A stretch of 64,000 nucleotides of DNA from Gordonia hankookensis (GCF_014673215.1 NZ_JACWMS010000003.1:740579-804578), one strand, 5' to 3'; shown: positions 17,173-25,382, counted from the stretch's first letter. Numbers and translations: made by a program. The notes: generated from the sequence alone by a model not told the origin.

Positions 17173-18007
17173 GGTTCTCCTCCAATTCGGCGATGAGTCC
17201 GGCCCACTCGGTGTCGGCGACCCGGACGAAATGTGCTCGTTCCCTCGCGACCAGGGTCGGCACCCCGGTCCCCGGTGTGGTGCGCGCGATCAGGACACGC
17301 GGGGTGTCCGCAGGTGCAGTGGCCAGGGTGTCGAATGCACGGGTGATCGCGTCGATGTCGTTGCCGTCGACCTCCTCGACGGCCCACCCGAACGCCCGCC
17401 ACTTGTCGGCGATCGGTTCCATGTCCAGCACGATGGGACCGTCCGCCTGGATGCCGTTGCAATCGACAACCGCGGTCAGGCCGCCGAGGCCGAAGCTCGC
17501 GGCCGACATGGCAGACTCCCAGGTGGCGCCCTCCTGCAGCTCGCCATCGGAGAGCTCGACGATGACCCGCTGGTCACCGCCGTCGAGCCGGAGCCCGAGC
17601 GCCATCCCGACCGCCTGTCCGAGGCCGTGCCCCAGTGAACCGCCGGTGATCTCGACGCCGGGTGTCTCGTCGAAGGTGCTCATCGGGAGCTCACTCCCGT
17701 TGAGTCCGTACTCGTCGATCTGTTCCTCGGTGAGCACACCGAGATCGGCGAGCACCGCGTAGAGGGCGATGGAGTAGTGCCCGGTCGACATCAAGAACCG
17801 GTCGCGGCCTGCCCAGTCGGGGTCGGCGGGATCGAATCGCAGTTGCCGCGAGTAGATCACTGCCAGGAGGTCGGCGATGCCGAGTCCCTGCGCGATGTAG
17901 CCCTCACCCTTGTCTGCGGCCATCCGCATCATCGCTGATCGCAGGCGATATGCGGTGTCGCGCAACGTGATTGCCGACGGTGCGTCGACTGTGTTGTCCA
18001 CCAGCAT
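17165..18007 (-). CDS. Transketolase N-terminal subunit
   Basis: A 280-residue thiamine-diphosphate-binding half of transketolase. The cofactor motif is present as SDG (153-155) to N184 (DCNGIQ), with Ser replacing the usual first Gly of GDG; the metal-binding Asp and Asn are kept. SLGHGLGQAVGMALGLR (about 124-140) is the conserved loop. It transfers two-carbon ketol units between a ketose phosphate and an aldose together with the subunit encoded next. Co-expression with a FGGY kinase, SDR and polyol dehydrogenase suggests a dedicated sugar route, not the housekeeping pentose phosphate enzyme, which is normally a single chain. Confidence 0.9.
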   Translation of the reverse strand: MLVDNTVDAPSAITLRDTAYRLRSAMMRMAADKGEGYIAQGLGIADLLAVIYSRQLRFDPADPDWAGRDRFLMSTGHYSIALYAVLADLGVLTEEQIDEYGLNGSELPMSTFDETPGVEITGGSLGHGLGQAVGMALGLRLDGGDQRVIVELSDGELQEGATWESAMSAASFGLGGLTAVVDCNGIQADGPIVLDMEPIADKWRAFGWAVEEVDGNDIDAITRAFDTLATAPADTPRVLIARTTPGTGVPTLVARERAHFVRVADTEWAGLIAELEENRG

Positions 18008-18010
18008 GTC

Positions 18011-18799
18011 TCAATGTGCCTCTCTGGTCTGTTCGGCCGATGCCGAGTGGAATGTGCCGTCGATGGTGATACCGCCGTCGACCCGCAGGACGGTGCCGGT
18101 GACGAAGGAGGCATCTGCGGAGACGAGAAACGAGGTGGCCGAGGCGATCTCCTCCGGCCGCCCGAGGCGACGAAGTGGAGTGCGATCGAGGAGCCGATCC
18201 TCGTCGAGGGTTCCCGACTCCAGGCCGGACCGCATCATCCCGGTGTCGATGTACCCGGGTGCCACGGCGTTGACCCGAATCCCGTACGGACCCCATTCGG
18301 CGGCGAGGGTCCGGGTCATCCCAGTGACGCCCGACTTCGCTGCGGTATAGGCCAGTCGGTGTGGCAGTCCGAACGTCGAACCGACTGACGCCACGTTCAC
18401 GACGGCCGCGGCCGGCGCCTCCCGCAGCAGCGGAAAGGCCTGTCGGCTGCATCGCATGGTCCCACCCAGGTGGACATCGAGTTCCCGGAGCCACCGATCC
18501 GAGTCGATCTTCTCTGCGTTGGACCGGGAGATGACGCCTGCGTTGTTTATCAGGACGTCGAGGCGTCCGAACCGGTCGGCGACCGCATCGATCCCCCGGC
18601 GCACCGACCTGTCGTCGGTGACGTCGAGGAGCACGGCGGTGCCCGAGACCTCGGCGGCGGCCTGATCGGTACGGGCAGCGTCGATGTCGGCGATCACGAT
18701 CTCGAGTCCGTCGGCGTGCAGGCGGCGGGCCATCGCGAGCCCCAGGCCCTGACCTCCGCCGGTGATCAACGCGACGCGCGGTGAGTTGGTGCCGTTCAT
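18011..18799 (-). CDS. SDR family NAD(P)-dependent dehydrogenase
   Basis: A 262-residue classical short-chain dehydrogenase: GGGQGLG cofactor motif at about 14-20, NNAG near 90, catalytic Ser and the Y-x-x-x-K motif as YTAAK near 155, then the usual NAVAPGYIDTGM. Such enzymes in sugar operons oxidise a polyol or sugar hydroxyl, for example a sugar alcohol to a ketose. Its ATG overlaps the MFS gene stop by four bases, and only three bases separate it from the transketolase N subunit. It is a good candidate for making the ketose that the FGGY kinase phosphorylates. Confidence 0.85.
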   Translation of the reverse strand: MNGTNSPRVALITGGGQGLGLAMARRLHADGLEIVIADIDAARTDQAAAEVSGTAVLLDVTDDRSVRRGIDAVADRFGRLDVLINNAGVISRSNAEKIDSDRWLRELDVHLGGTMRCSRQAFPLLREAPAAAVVNVASVGSTFGLPHRLAYTAAKSGVTGMTRTLAAEWGPYGIRVNAVAPGYIDTGMMRSGLESGTLDEDRLLDRTPLRRLGRPEEIASATSFLVSADASFVTGTVLRVDGGITIDGTFHSASAEQTREAH

Positions 18800-20232
18800 T
18801 TCCCGAACACCTCCCGAACAACCATGTCGCCCTCGGCTTCTGCGATCTCGTTGAGGTCATGACTGGTGTCGAACGGCTCCCAACGGATCAGCATGCAGAT
18901 CGCCGCGCCGACTAGTGGGACCGCCACGAAGATCGTGATGGTGGTGCTCAGTCCGAGTGCGTCGGACATCCGGGGGAATGCGTACAGGCCGACGATGCCG
19001 CCGATGCTCTGCGAGATGGTGGCCAGCTGTCCGCCACGGCCACGCAAATCCGACGGATACGCCATGGCGGCCATCGTCAGTCCGGAGACGCCCGGTCCGG
19101 CCGAGTGGAAGAAGATGAACATCGCCGGAACCAGGAACGCGAGAAGGACGGGCAGCGAGTCGAAGAAGACGCCGAGGATCAGGATCATCGCGGCCACGGC
19201 CAGGAAGCCGTACTTGGCAGCACCATTGGCACCGAGTTTCGATGCGACCCAGATCGATGCGACACCACCGACGATGCCGAAGACGTTGAAGACGATGGAC
19301 CCGAAGGTGGCCTCACCGAAATTGTCTCCGAACAGGCTGAGCGCGATGACCGGTAGGTAGTACGCCACGGCGTAGTACTGCAAGGCCTGCATCATCGTCA
19401 CGACGTTGGCGAGGATCGTCCGTGCCCGGAAACGCACGCTGAAGAGCTCCGTCCAGCGCCGTTCCTTCTTCGGTTCCTCGACCGCGGCCTCCAGATGTCC
19501 GGTCGGATATGTAGCGGAGATCCGGTACATCTGCTGCAGGGACGTCGTCAGCTCCGACAGCCGGCCCTTCTTGGCCAGCCAGCGCGGGCTGTCGGGCATC
19601 AGGGTCCATTGCGCGATCGCCACTACGAAGGCGAAGATCGCGGCGGTCACGAGGCCCCAGCGCCAGATGCTCAGACCGACGTCGAGGTGATAGAGACCGA
19701 GCACGATGACCAGCGCCACCACTGTGGAGATGTACCACTGGGCCTGCCAGAAGTTCAGCAGGTACTGACGCCGCTTGGGCAGGTTCTCCGACAGGTAGGC
19801 CATCGCCACACCGAGGTCGACGCCGTAGGCCGCACCCGCGATGCACCGGGCCAGCACCAGCATCGCGAAACTGGGTGCACCGGCCATCAGCAACGCGGCG
19901 ACGACCGCGATGAGCTTGGCCACCACCATGATCTTGACGCGGCCGAAACGGTCCGCCAGCAGCCCACACGTCGCCGCCGCGACCAACGTGGCGACATAGC
20001 CGTAGGAGCTGACCAGACCGACACCGTTCGAGTCGAGGTTCAGCTGCTCGCTCATGGGGGCGGTGCCCGAACTCAGGACCGCCAGAAAATAGGCCTCGAA
20101 GGCGATCCCGGCGAGGCCGAGCACAAGCATGACCTTGTGTCTGCGGGTCTTGATGTCCTCAGAGTCGACCAGATGGTCGACCTCCGATACCGAGGTCAGC
20201 GCCCGATTTCGGGCAGGGAGTACTTGGGTCAT
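18796..20232 (-). CDS. MFS transporter (metabolite:proton symporter type)
   Basis: A 478-residue, twelve-helix major facilitator. After a 35-residue cytoplasmic start the first helix begins, followed by the family motif LLADRFGR in the loop between helices 2 and 3, and a central cytoplasmic linker near LMPDSPRWLAKKGR that is typical of sugar/organic-acid symporters. It is the only transporter in the operon and so probably imports its substrate. I use ATG 20232 (MTQVLPARN). Upstream there are 69 bases to the HAD gene with a small hairpin (GCCCAC 20253-20258 with GTGGGC 20267-20272), which could tune expression. Confidence 0.88.
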   Translation of the reverse strand: MTQVLPARNRALTSVSEVDHLVDSEDIKTRRHKVMLVLGLAGIAFEAYFLAVLSSGTAPMSEQLNLDSNGVGLVSSYGYVATLVAAATCGLLADRFGRVKIMVVAKLIAVVAALLMAGAPSFAMLVLARCIAGAAYGVDLGVAMAYLSENLPKRRQYLLNFWQAQWYISTVVALVIVLGLYHLDVGLSIWRWGLVTAAIFAFVVAIAQWTLMPDSPRWLAKKGRLSELTTSLQQMYRISATYPTGHLEAAVEEPKKERRWTELFSVRFRARTILANVVTMMQALQYYAVAYYLPVIALSLFGDNFGEATFGSIVFNVFGIVGGVASIWVASKLGANGAAKYGFLAVAAMILILGVFFDSLPVLLAFLVPAMFIFFHSAGPGVSGLTMAAMAYPSDLRGRGGQLATISQSIGGIVGLYAFPRMSDALGLSTTITIFVAVPLVGAAICMLIRWEPFDTSHDLNEIAEAEGDMVVREVFGK

Positions 20233-20301
20233 GGTGATTCCGTTCGGTGAGTGCCCACACCCCACAGTGGGCAGGATCGAGAGAAGCGCTGCGCGACGGT
20301 G

Positions 20302-20988
20302 TCAGACGAGATCGAGCAGATCGCGCAGGGAGTGCAAGAGATGGTCGGGCCGGTGGTCGGCGAGCCGTTCGGGGCCGTAGTAGCCGTACGCGGCCCCGAC
20401 GGTCCCGGTGCCTGCGGCGGCGCCGGAACGGATGTCCTGGGGCCCGTCACCGACGTACCAGGCGTGTGCCGGGTCGAGACCACCGCGTTGCAGACCGAGA
20501 AGTACGGGTGCCGGATGAGGCTTCCGTTCTGCGGTGTCATCGGCGGTGACGATGGTCGCGAAGATTGTCGCGTCTAGTCCGAGATGGTCGAAATCCCTTC
20601 GTACACGGCTCATCCGCTTGTTGGTGACGATGCCGACCGTGATGCCGCGACCCACGAGTACGGACAATGTGTCGCGCAATCCCGGATACGGTTCCACACG
20701 GCGGAATGCATCGGTCTCGTAGTGGCGGCCGTACGCGTTCTCCAGTTCGAGCGGTTCCTGGTCGGAGTACCGCGCGAAGATCTCCGGTGGGCGCGGGGCC
20801 ATGATCGCGCTCGGGTCCTCGAGTTCGGTGGGCAACGGACGTCCGAGTTCGTTCTCGAAGGTCGCACGATAGGCCTCGATGATCGCGTACCGCGAGTCGA
20901 TCAGTGTGCCGTCGAGATCGAAGAGCACTCCCCTGGTCGGTAGTCGCGAACGCGTGTCGACGGTCGAAGCGGTTGTCGGGGTGCTCAT
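20302..20988 (-). CDS. HAD-superfamily phosphatase (phosphoglycolate phosphatase-like)
   Basis: A 228-residue haloacid dehalogenase hydrolase. Motif I is FDLDGTLID with nucleophile Asp24 and acid/base Asp26; motif II TNK, motif III Lys in KPHPAP and motif IV GDGPQDI are all present. The cap lies between motifs I and II, as in phosphoglycolate phosphatase and small sugar-phosphate phosphatases. It starts inside the stop of the phosphotriesterase-like gene (ATGA overlap). It may dephosphorylate a pathway intermediate or a toxic side product; the substrate is not evident. Confidence 0.87.
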   Translation of the reverse strand: MSTPTTASTVDTRSRLPTRGVLFDLDGTLIDSRYAIIEAYRATFENELGRPLPTELEDPSAIMAPRPPEIFARYSDQEPLELENAYGRHYETDAFRRVEPYPGLRDTLSVLVGRGITVGIVTNKRMSRVRRDFDHLGLDATIFATIVTADDTAERKPHPAPVLLGLQRGGLDPAHAWYVGDGPQDIRSGAAAGTGTVGAAYGYYGPERLADHRPDHLLHSLRDLLDLV

Positions 20989-21908
20989 GCGGCCGTCTCC
21001 GTCGGGGTGAAGGCGAAGAACTCGCGGGGATTGGTCAGGAACACGGTCTCGGCGATTTCCGCGGGAAGGCGTTCGCGGATCTGCTTGAGCAGCCCCGCGA
21101 ATCCGGGAGAGCCCCCGTGGTGCGGTTGGTAGGACGGTCTGCCGAGGTCGCCCGACACCATCACCTGGGTGTACCCCTCGGCGAACAACTGCTCGATGCA
21201 GGAAACCCGCAGTTCGTCCGACGGGTACTTCGGCTTGGTCCAGTGGTCGAAACCGAGCCATACGCCCGTCTGCGCGACCTCGCGGAGATAGCCGTAGTCG
21301 AGATTCCGATCGAGGTGTCCGATCAGGACGCGCGCCGGGTCGACGCCCAGATCGGCGAATCCGTTGGCCTGCAGAGTGCCGAGCGTCCCGGCCTGGCAAT
21401 GTGTCGAGATCGGTGCACCGGTCGAGAGATGTGCACGGGCGACCGCTTCCTGGACCTTGCGCTCGTCCTCACGGATCTCATCGGTGCGGCAGGTGCCGAA
21501 CTTGATCACGCCTGCTCGCGCCGACGTCCCGTCGATCCCGACGGTCACGTCGGTGACGAAGCGCCGCGAGATCTCGTCGACCGATTCGGTGGCGACCGTG
21601 TCGGGATAGTAGATGCCCTTCTGATAGCCACTCGCACTGACGACGTGGACACGTGAGGCCTCGGCGACGGCAAGGAGACCGGCGGCATTACGTCCGTAGT
21701 CCTCGGTGGTCATCTCGATCAATGCACCCCCGCCCAGACTGTTGAAGTCAGCGACCTCGCCGATGGCGGCATCCACCTTGTCGAGGACCATGTCGTGGTC
21801 CCGCTCCCGCGCCCACCGGGGCGGATTGGTGAACAGGTGCTCGTGGCAGAGCGTCACGCCGAGATCGTCGGGCGCGATGTCGCCGAGCACGGTTCTGATG
21901 GCGGTCAC
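20985..21908 (-). CDS. Phosphotriesterase-family hydrolase (lactonase-like)
   Basis: A 307-residue member of the phosphotriesterase/amidohydrolase family with every metal ligand visible: His22-x-His24 (CHEH), the lysine to be carboxylated Lys136 (VIKFGT), His170 (STHC), His198 (GHLD) and Asp254 (SGDLG). Many members in sugar operons are lactonases, and I think opening of a sugar or aldonic lactone is more likely here than phosphotriester hydrolysis. The start is GTG 21908, with GGAG seven bases upstream; an earlier in-frame start is not supported. It overlaps the HAD gene and follows the FGGY kinase by 56 bases. Confidence 0.85.
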   Translation of the reverse strand: MTAIRTVLGDIAPDDLGVTLCHEHLFTNPPRWARERDHDMVLDKVDAAIGEVADFNSLGGGALIEMTTEDYGRNAAGLLAVAEASRVHVVSASGYQKGIYYPDTVATESVDEISRRFVTDVTVGIDGTSARAGVIKFGTCRTDEIREDERKVQEAVARAHLSTGAPISTHCQAGTLGTLQANGFADLGVDPARVLIGHLDRNLDYGYLREVAQTGVWLGFDHWTKPKYPSDELRVSCIEQLFAEGYTQVMVSGDLGRPSYQPHHGGSPGFAGLLKQIRERLPAEIAETVFLTNPREFFAFTPTETAA

Positions 21909-21964
21909 AGGAGTCTCCGTTCGCTGTTGGTCGAGGTTCGGTTGGATCGAGGAGGGATCGGCGC

Positions 21965-23518
21965 TCAGGCCGGGGTGCGATGGTCGGTGCCGTCGGCGAC
22001 GGCCGCCCACACGTCGCGCAGGGGCGTCAGTACCGCGCGGTACGTCGAGAACGCCGCGTCATAAACCTCAGCGGTCGTCGTATCCGGTTCGTGGACACGA
22101 CCTTCGCGCACCATCTGAGCGGCCGCGGCATCCAGGTCGGTGTACTGCCCGGTGGCGATCGCGGCCAGCATCGCGGCGCCGAGGGCACCCGACTCCGGGA
22201 CGTCCGGCGCGACGATCGTCTTCTGCAGGACGTCGGCGATGATCTGGCTCCACTCGACGCTGCGTGCCCCGCCACCGGTGAGGCGGATCTCGTCAATCCT
22301 CACCGGCATCGCTGCATAGCAGTCACGCACCGACAGCGCGGTGCCCTCCATGACGGCGCGGACCATCTCCGCCGGTGTCGTGTCCCTGCGTAAGCCGACG
22401 AAACTACCGCGGGCGTTCACGTCGAGGAACGGCGCGGTCGCGCCTGCGGTGTTGAGATACGGATGGAAGACAAGGCCTCGAGCGCCCGGCTCCGTGTCCT
22501 GCGCGAACTCGCGGACAACGTGCCCGAGGGTCGTCTCCCCCGCTGCGATCCGTTCGACCTCGACCGGGCAGAAGGTGTTGATCACCCAATCGAGGCACAT
22601 GGTGCCGCCACCGGAGTTGGTGATCTGCCGTTGCCAGCGGTTCTCCGGCATGAGGAACGCGAAACCGACGCCTCTGGGTTCGAGAAGCGGATGGTCGGTG
22701 GAGGTCCCGTTCATCAGACTGGTCCCGATCGTGGTGACTGCCTGACCGTCGTGTGCGGCGCCGATCCCGATCATGTTCGCGGTCGCATCGCCCGTCCCCG
22801 CGCAGACCGGTGTCCCGACCGGCAGACCGGTCTCCGCCGCCGCGACATCGGTCACGGTACCCAAGAGGGCTTCGCTGACCCCGACATCCGGGAGTCGGGC
22901 CGACATCTCCTCGATACCGAAGGCAGTGAAGAAGGCCTCGGCCTTCCGTCGTCCGCGGAAGTCGCACGGCGCGAACGAGAGATCGGACTCCTCGGTTGCG
23001 ACGATTCCGGTCAGCCGGTAGTTGATGTAGTCCTTGGCCATGAAAAAATGCGCAATGTCGGCGTAGCGGGCGGGTTCGTGCCGCTTGACCCACGCAAGCA
23101 ACGGATACGGTGTGCCAGGTATCAGGGCGTTGCCGCTGATGTCGAAGAGCGCGTCGAGCTCACCTCGGTCACCGACCTCGTCGAGAATCCCTGTGGCCCG
23201 AGCATCGGGCCAACAGATGGCGTTGCCCACCGGCCGCCCGTCGCCTCCGAGGGTCCACAGGCCACCCATGTGGGCGGTCACCCCGACCCCTTCGATCACG
23301 GTGTCAGGACCCAGATCTCCGACCACACAGCGGATCGTGGACGCGACACTGCGCCAGGTGTCCTCGGGGTTCTCCTCGTGCCGTCCGGGACTCGGGTACG
23401 AGCACGGGGTCTTCGCGCCGCGCTCGGCGACCAGTGCGCCGGTGGCCAGGTCCACGGCGATCGTCTTCAACGAGCTTGTTCCCTTGTCGATGCCGACGAC
23501 GACCGAACGGCGGGTCAT
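21965..23518 (-). CDS. FGGY-family carbohydrate kinase
   Basis: A 517-residue FGGY kinase of full length. Phosphate 1 motif GIDKGTSSLK (about 9-18) opens the N-domain; the C-domain has GTGDATANMIGIGA (about 242-255) and the adenosine motif LTGGGARSVEWSQIIADVL (about 405-425). It transfers phosphate from ATP to a sugar or polyol hydroxyl. Sequence alone does not separate xylulose, erythritol or apulose kinase activity; the neighbouring split transketolase suggests a ketose whose phosphate becomes a transketolase donor. Its ATG shares one base with the stop of the upstream orphan gene (TGATG), so the two are coupled. Confidence 0.9.
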   Translation of the reverse strand: MTRRSVVVGIDKGTSSLKTIAVDLATGALVAERGAKTPCSYPSPGRHEENPEDTWRSVASTIRCVVGDLGPDTVIEGVGVTAHMGGLWTLGGDGRPVGNAICWPDARATGILDEVGDRGELDALFDISGNALIPGTPYPLLAWVKRHEPARYADIAHFFMAKDYINYRLTGIVATEESDLSFAPCDFRGRRKAEAFFTAFGIEEMSARLPDVGVSEALLGTVTDVAAAETGLPVGTPVCAGTGDATANMIGIGAAHDGQAVTTIGTSLMNGTSTDHPLLEPRGVGFAFLMPENRWQRQITNSGGGTMCLDWVINTFCPVEVERIAAGETTLGHVVREFAQDTEPGARGLVFHPYLNTAGATAPFLDVNARGSFVGLRRDTTPAEMVRAVMEGTALSVRDCYAAMPVRIDEIRLTGGGARSVEWSQIIADVLQKTIVAPDVPESGALGAAMLAAIATGQYTDLDAAAAQMVREGRVHEPDTTTAEVYDAAFSTYRAVLTPLRDVWAAVADGTDHRTPA

Positions 23519-24111
23519 CAGACTGCCCCCTGCGCGGTGGTGGCCACAGTGCGCACAAGGAAGTCGAGCTGCTCGCGTCGGGCCACCTCGGTGAGGTCCG
23601 CGCTCCGTCCCCTGGGATCGACGACCACGCCGAGGCCGGCGAGGCGATCGGCGAGCACGTCGGCGCCGGGATGGTCGGAGTGGATCTCGACCGGTCCGTC
23701 AATCTCGTTGTCGCGCAGGTCGCGGGCGATCGCGACACACAGACCCGACCACACAGCACGCAGGATCTCCGCAGGAGCAGTCTGGTATGACAGTCCGACG
23801 AGCACGTCATGGCCGTCGGCGACCGAGTAGACGACGGTCGCCGGTGTGGACTCCCATTCCGCGACGAGGTCGGCGAACCGGTGATCGAGGTCAGCGGCGA
23901 TGCCGGGTGCGAATCTCTCGACAAAGGAGTCCAGGACGGACCATCCGGCGGTCTCGACGGTGATCTCGGTCCCAGCGGCCGTACGTCCGACGAGCTGTCC
24001 CGAACCCGAGATGGGCAGAACCAGTGTCGCGGCGGCTCCTGGTGCCGTATCGATGTCCATCACCCCTGGGGCTTGACTCGGTGTCCGGAATCCGGATAGC
24101 GTGTTCGCCAT
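23518..24111 (-). CDS. Small FGGY_C-like protein of unknown function, first gene of the operon
   Basis: A 197-residue protein that I cannot assign to a named family. Its central part, VGLSYQTAPAEILRAVWSG, lines up with the adjacent kinase's VGLRRDTTPAEMVRAVMEG, and what follows keeps the strand-helix spacing of an FGGY C-terminal domain. The nucleotide motif GGGARS is replaced by SDHPGA, so ATP binding looks lost. There is no complete N-terminal kinase domain. It could be a non-catalytic partner or sensor of the kinase, or a decayed duplicate under selection; the intact frame and first-gene position favour a function. ATG 24111 coincides with the expected start of a leaderless transcript; ATG 24060 is an alternative. 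Confidence 0.6.
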   Translation of the reverse strand: MANTLSGFRTPSQAPGVMDIDTAPGAAATLVLPISGSGQLVGRTAAGTEITVETAGWSVLDSFVERFAPGIAADLDHRFADLVAEWESTPATVVYSVADGHDVLVGLSYQTAPAEILRAVWSGLCVAIARDLRDNEIDGPVEIHSDHPGADVLADRLAGLGVVVDPRGRSADLTEVARREQLDFLVRTVATTAQGAV

Positions 24112-24116
24112 ACGGA

Positions 24117-24145
24117 ACAATTGCACGAAGCTGTTCGTGTGTCAA
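24117..24145 (-). promoter_or_regulatory. Promoter of the FGGY/transketolase operon with an operator in its spacer
   Basis: On the minus strand TTGACA (24145-24140) is followed after exactly 17 bases by AATTGT (24122-24117), placing the transcription start at the ATG at 24111. The spacer holds a perfect inverted repeat, CACGAA (24124-24129) and TTCGTG (24134-24139). A second repeat, TGTTC-N8-GAACA at 24102-24119, spans the -10 end and start site. A repressor bound here would block RNA polymerase directly. Confidence 0.6.
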
Positions 24146-24147
24146 CC

Positions 24148-24165
24148 ATCACAACATGTGGTGAT
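24148..24165. promoter_or_regulatory. 18-bp near-perfect palindrome, candidate IclR-type operator
   Basis: ATCACAACATGTGGTGAT pairs at eight of nine positions about its centre. It sits just upstream of the -35 box of the minus-strand operon and 109 bases before the IclR-family gene, a position suited to shared control of both directions. Which protein binds is inferred. Confidence 0.55.
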
Positions 24166-24273
24166 TTGTGCCTGCCGCCGCAGTCTCGCGCGAACGGGCC
24201 ATCACCGTTGATAACGACAACGAAGTCCTGAAATGGCCAGGCGCACACAACAGCTGGCGAAGGAGAGGGAACG

Positions 24274-25068
24274 ATGACAGTGAACCCGCCCCGAACACCC
24301 GAGCTCGATCCGAAGAACCACATCGCCTCGATCATCAAGGCGACGACTGTCCTGGAGGCCTTCAAGGGCGACAGCTCAGAGCTGTCCCTCGCCGAGCTGA
24401 TGAAGAAGTGCGGGTACAGCAGGACCACGATGTACCGAATCCTCGCCACCCTCGAAGTAGCCGGGTGGGTGGAGCGGACACGATCCAACGACTATCGCCT
24501 CACGCTTCGGGTCTTCGAGCTCGCCTCCGCGGTCCTCGGCAGTTTCGACCTGCGCACCGAGGCCAGCCATGTGATGTCCGAGCTGGCGGCCCGGTTCGAT
24601 GAGCACGTCTACCTCCTCGTCCCGGATGGTGCACGCGCCGTGTGCCTGGACCTCATCGAGAGCAGTCAGCCGATCCGAGTGATGGTGCTGACCGTCGGGC
24701 GGTCATTGCCCCTCTACCTCGGTGGTGCGCCGATCGCACTACTCGCCGAGTTGGAGGAGACCGCGCTCCCCCAGGTCCTCGACGCCGGCCCCATGCTGAC
24801 CCCCACTGGGGAAGAGATCACCGAGGAGGAACTGCGCGCTCGCCTCGTCGAGATCCGCGAGCGGGGGTACTCCATCAGCATCGGGGACGTGACGCCCGGG
24901 GTGGCCGCGCTCGGCGCCTGCGTCCGGGACCGGAAAGGACATGTCGTCGCGGCGTTGAGTATGGGCGGGTTGTCGGCGGACATGTCCGATGCCCGACAGG
25001 ACGAGATGGCCCTCGCATTGATCGACGGCGCGATGACCGTGTCGAAGCGATTGGGGTACTCGGGCTGA
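24274..25068 (+). CDS. IclR-family transcriptional regulator
   Basis: A 264-residue IclR protein: a winged helix-turn-helix at about residues 20-85 (LSLAELMKKCGYSRTTMYRI, then LATLEVAGWVER) and the IclR effector-binding domain from about 95 to the end (GFSI-type motif as YSISIGDVTPGVAALGA). A good ribosome site, AAGGAGAGGGAACG, precedes ATG 24274. It is divergent from the ten-gene sugar-type operon, with three inverted repeats between them, so it very probably controls that operon and perhaps itself. IclR proteins may repress or activate; the operator in the spacer suggests repression relieved by a pathway metabolite. Confidence 0.9.
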   Translation: MTVNPPRTPELDPKNHIASIIKATTVLEAFKGDSSELSLAELMKKCGYSRTTMYRILATLEVAGWVERTRSNDYRLTLRVFELASAVLGSFDLRTEASHVMSELAARFDEHVYLLVPDGARAVCLDLIESSQPIRVMVLTVGRSLPLYLGGAPIALLAELEETALPQVLDAGPMLTPTGEEITEEELRARLVEIRERGYSISIGDVTPGVAALGACVRDRKGHVVAALSMGGLSADMSDARQDEMALALIDGAMTVSKRLGYSG

Positions 25069-25091
25069 ACATCCAGTTGTGGGTCCGCAGA

Positions 25092-25121
25092 CAGAAAAGC
25101 GGCCCTCAGACGAGGACCGCT
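25092..25121 (-). terminator. Intrinsic terminator of the tRNA Glu-Asp-Phe unit
   Basis: AGCGGCCCTC (25098-25107) pairs with GAGGACCGCT (25112-25121) at nine of ten positions around AGAC. In the minus-strand direction the stem is followed by TTTTCTGTC. It lies about 15 bases beyond the CCA end of tRNA-Phe. Confidence 0.75.
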
Positions 25122-25138
25122 TGCTCCGGTATGGATGG

Positions 25139-25212
25139 TGGCCAGGGCCGGGATCGAACCGGCGACCTTCCGCTTTTCAGGCGGACGCTCGTACCAACTG
25201 AGCTACCTGGCC
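25139..25212 (-). tRNA. trnF: tRNA-Phe (GAA)
   Basis: A 74-base cloverleaf on the minus strand: acceptor GGCCAGG with CCTGGCC, D-arm AGCTCAGTTGGT, anticodon loop CTGAAAA (GAA), T-loop GGTTCGATCCC. The discriminator A is followed by an encoded CCA at 25136-25138. It is the last gene of the Glu-Asp-Phe block. Confidence 0.97.
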
Positions 25213-25254
25213 GGGCGGCACCCGAACCGAATGCCAATCGCAAAAACGAATTTG

Positions 25255-25328
25255 CGACCCTGACGGGACTCGAACCCGCGACCTCCGCCGTGACAGGGCG
25301 GCGCGCTAACCAACTGCGCCACAGGGCC
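25255..25328 (-). tRNA. trnD: tRNA-Asp (GTC)
   Basis: A 74-base cloverleaf: acceptor GGCCCTG pairing with CAGGGTC (one G-U), D-arm GGCGCAGTTGGTTAGCGC, anticodon loop CTGTCAC (GTC), T-loop GGTTCGAGTCC, discriminator G. CCA is not encoded. It lies 42 bases from tRNA-Phe on the same strand and is probably part of one transcript. Confidence 0.96.
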
Positions 25329-25382
25329 ATGTTCTGTTGTGTTGCTCTTCCGTCCCCTCGTCACCTCGGGGCCGGGCAAGCG

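Noticed and set aside
20253..20272. Hairpin GCCCAC/GTGGGC between the HAD and MFS genes
   Set aside because: Only six pairs with an 8-base loop and no T-run; too weak to call a terminator inside an operon. Mentioned with the MFS gene only.
22463..23830. Plus-strand open frame of about 455 codons opposite the FGGY kinase
   Set aside because: Antisense shadow of the kinase with its full set of motifs; no start signal.
24060..24111. ATG 24060 as start of the FGGY_C-like gene
   Set aside because: AGGGG lies only about three bases before it, which is too close, while ATG 24111 coincides with the start predicted from the -35/-10 boxes. I keep 24060 as the second choice.
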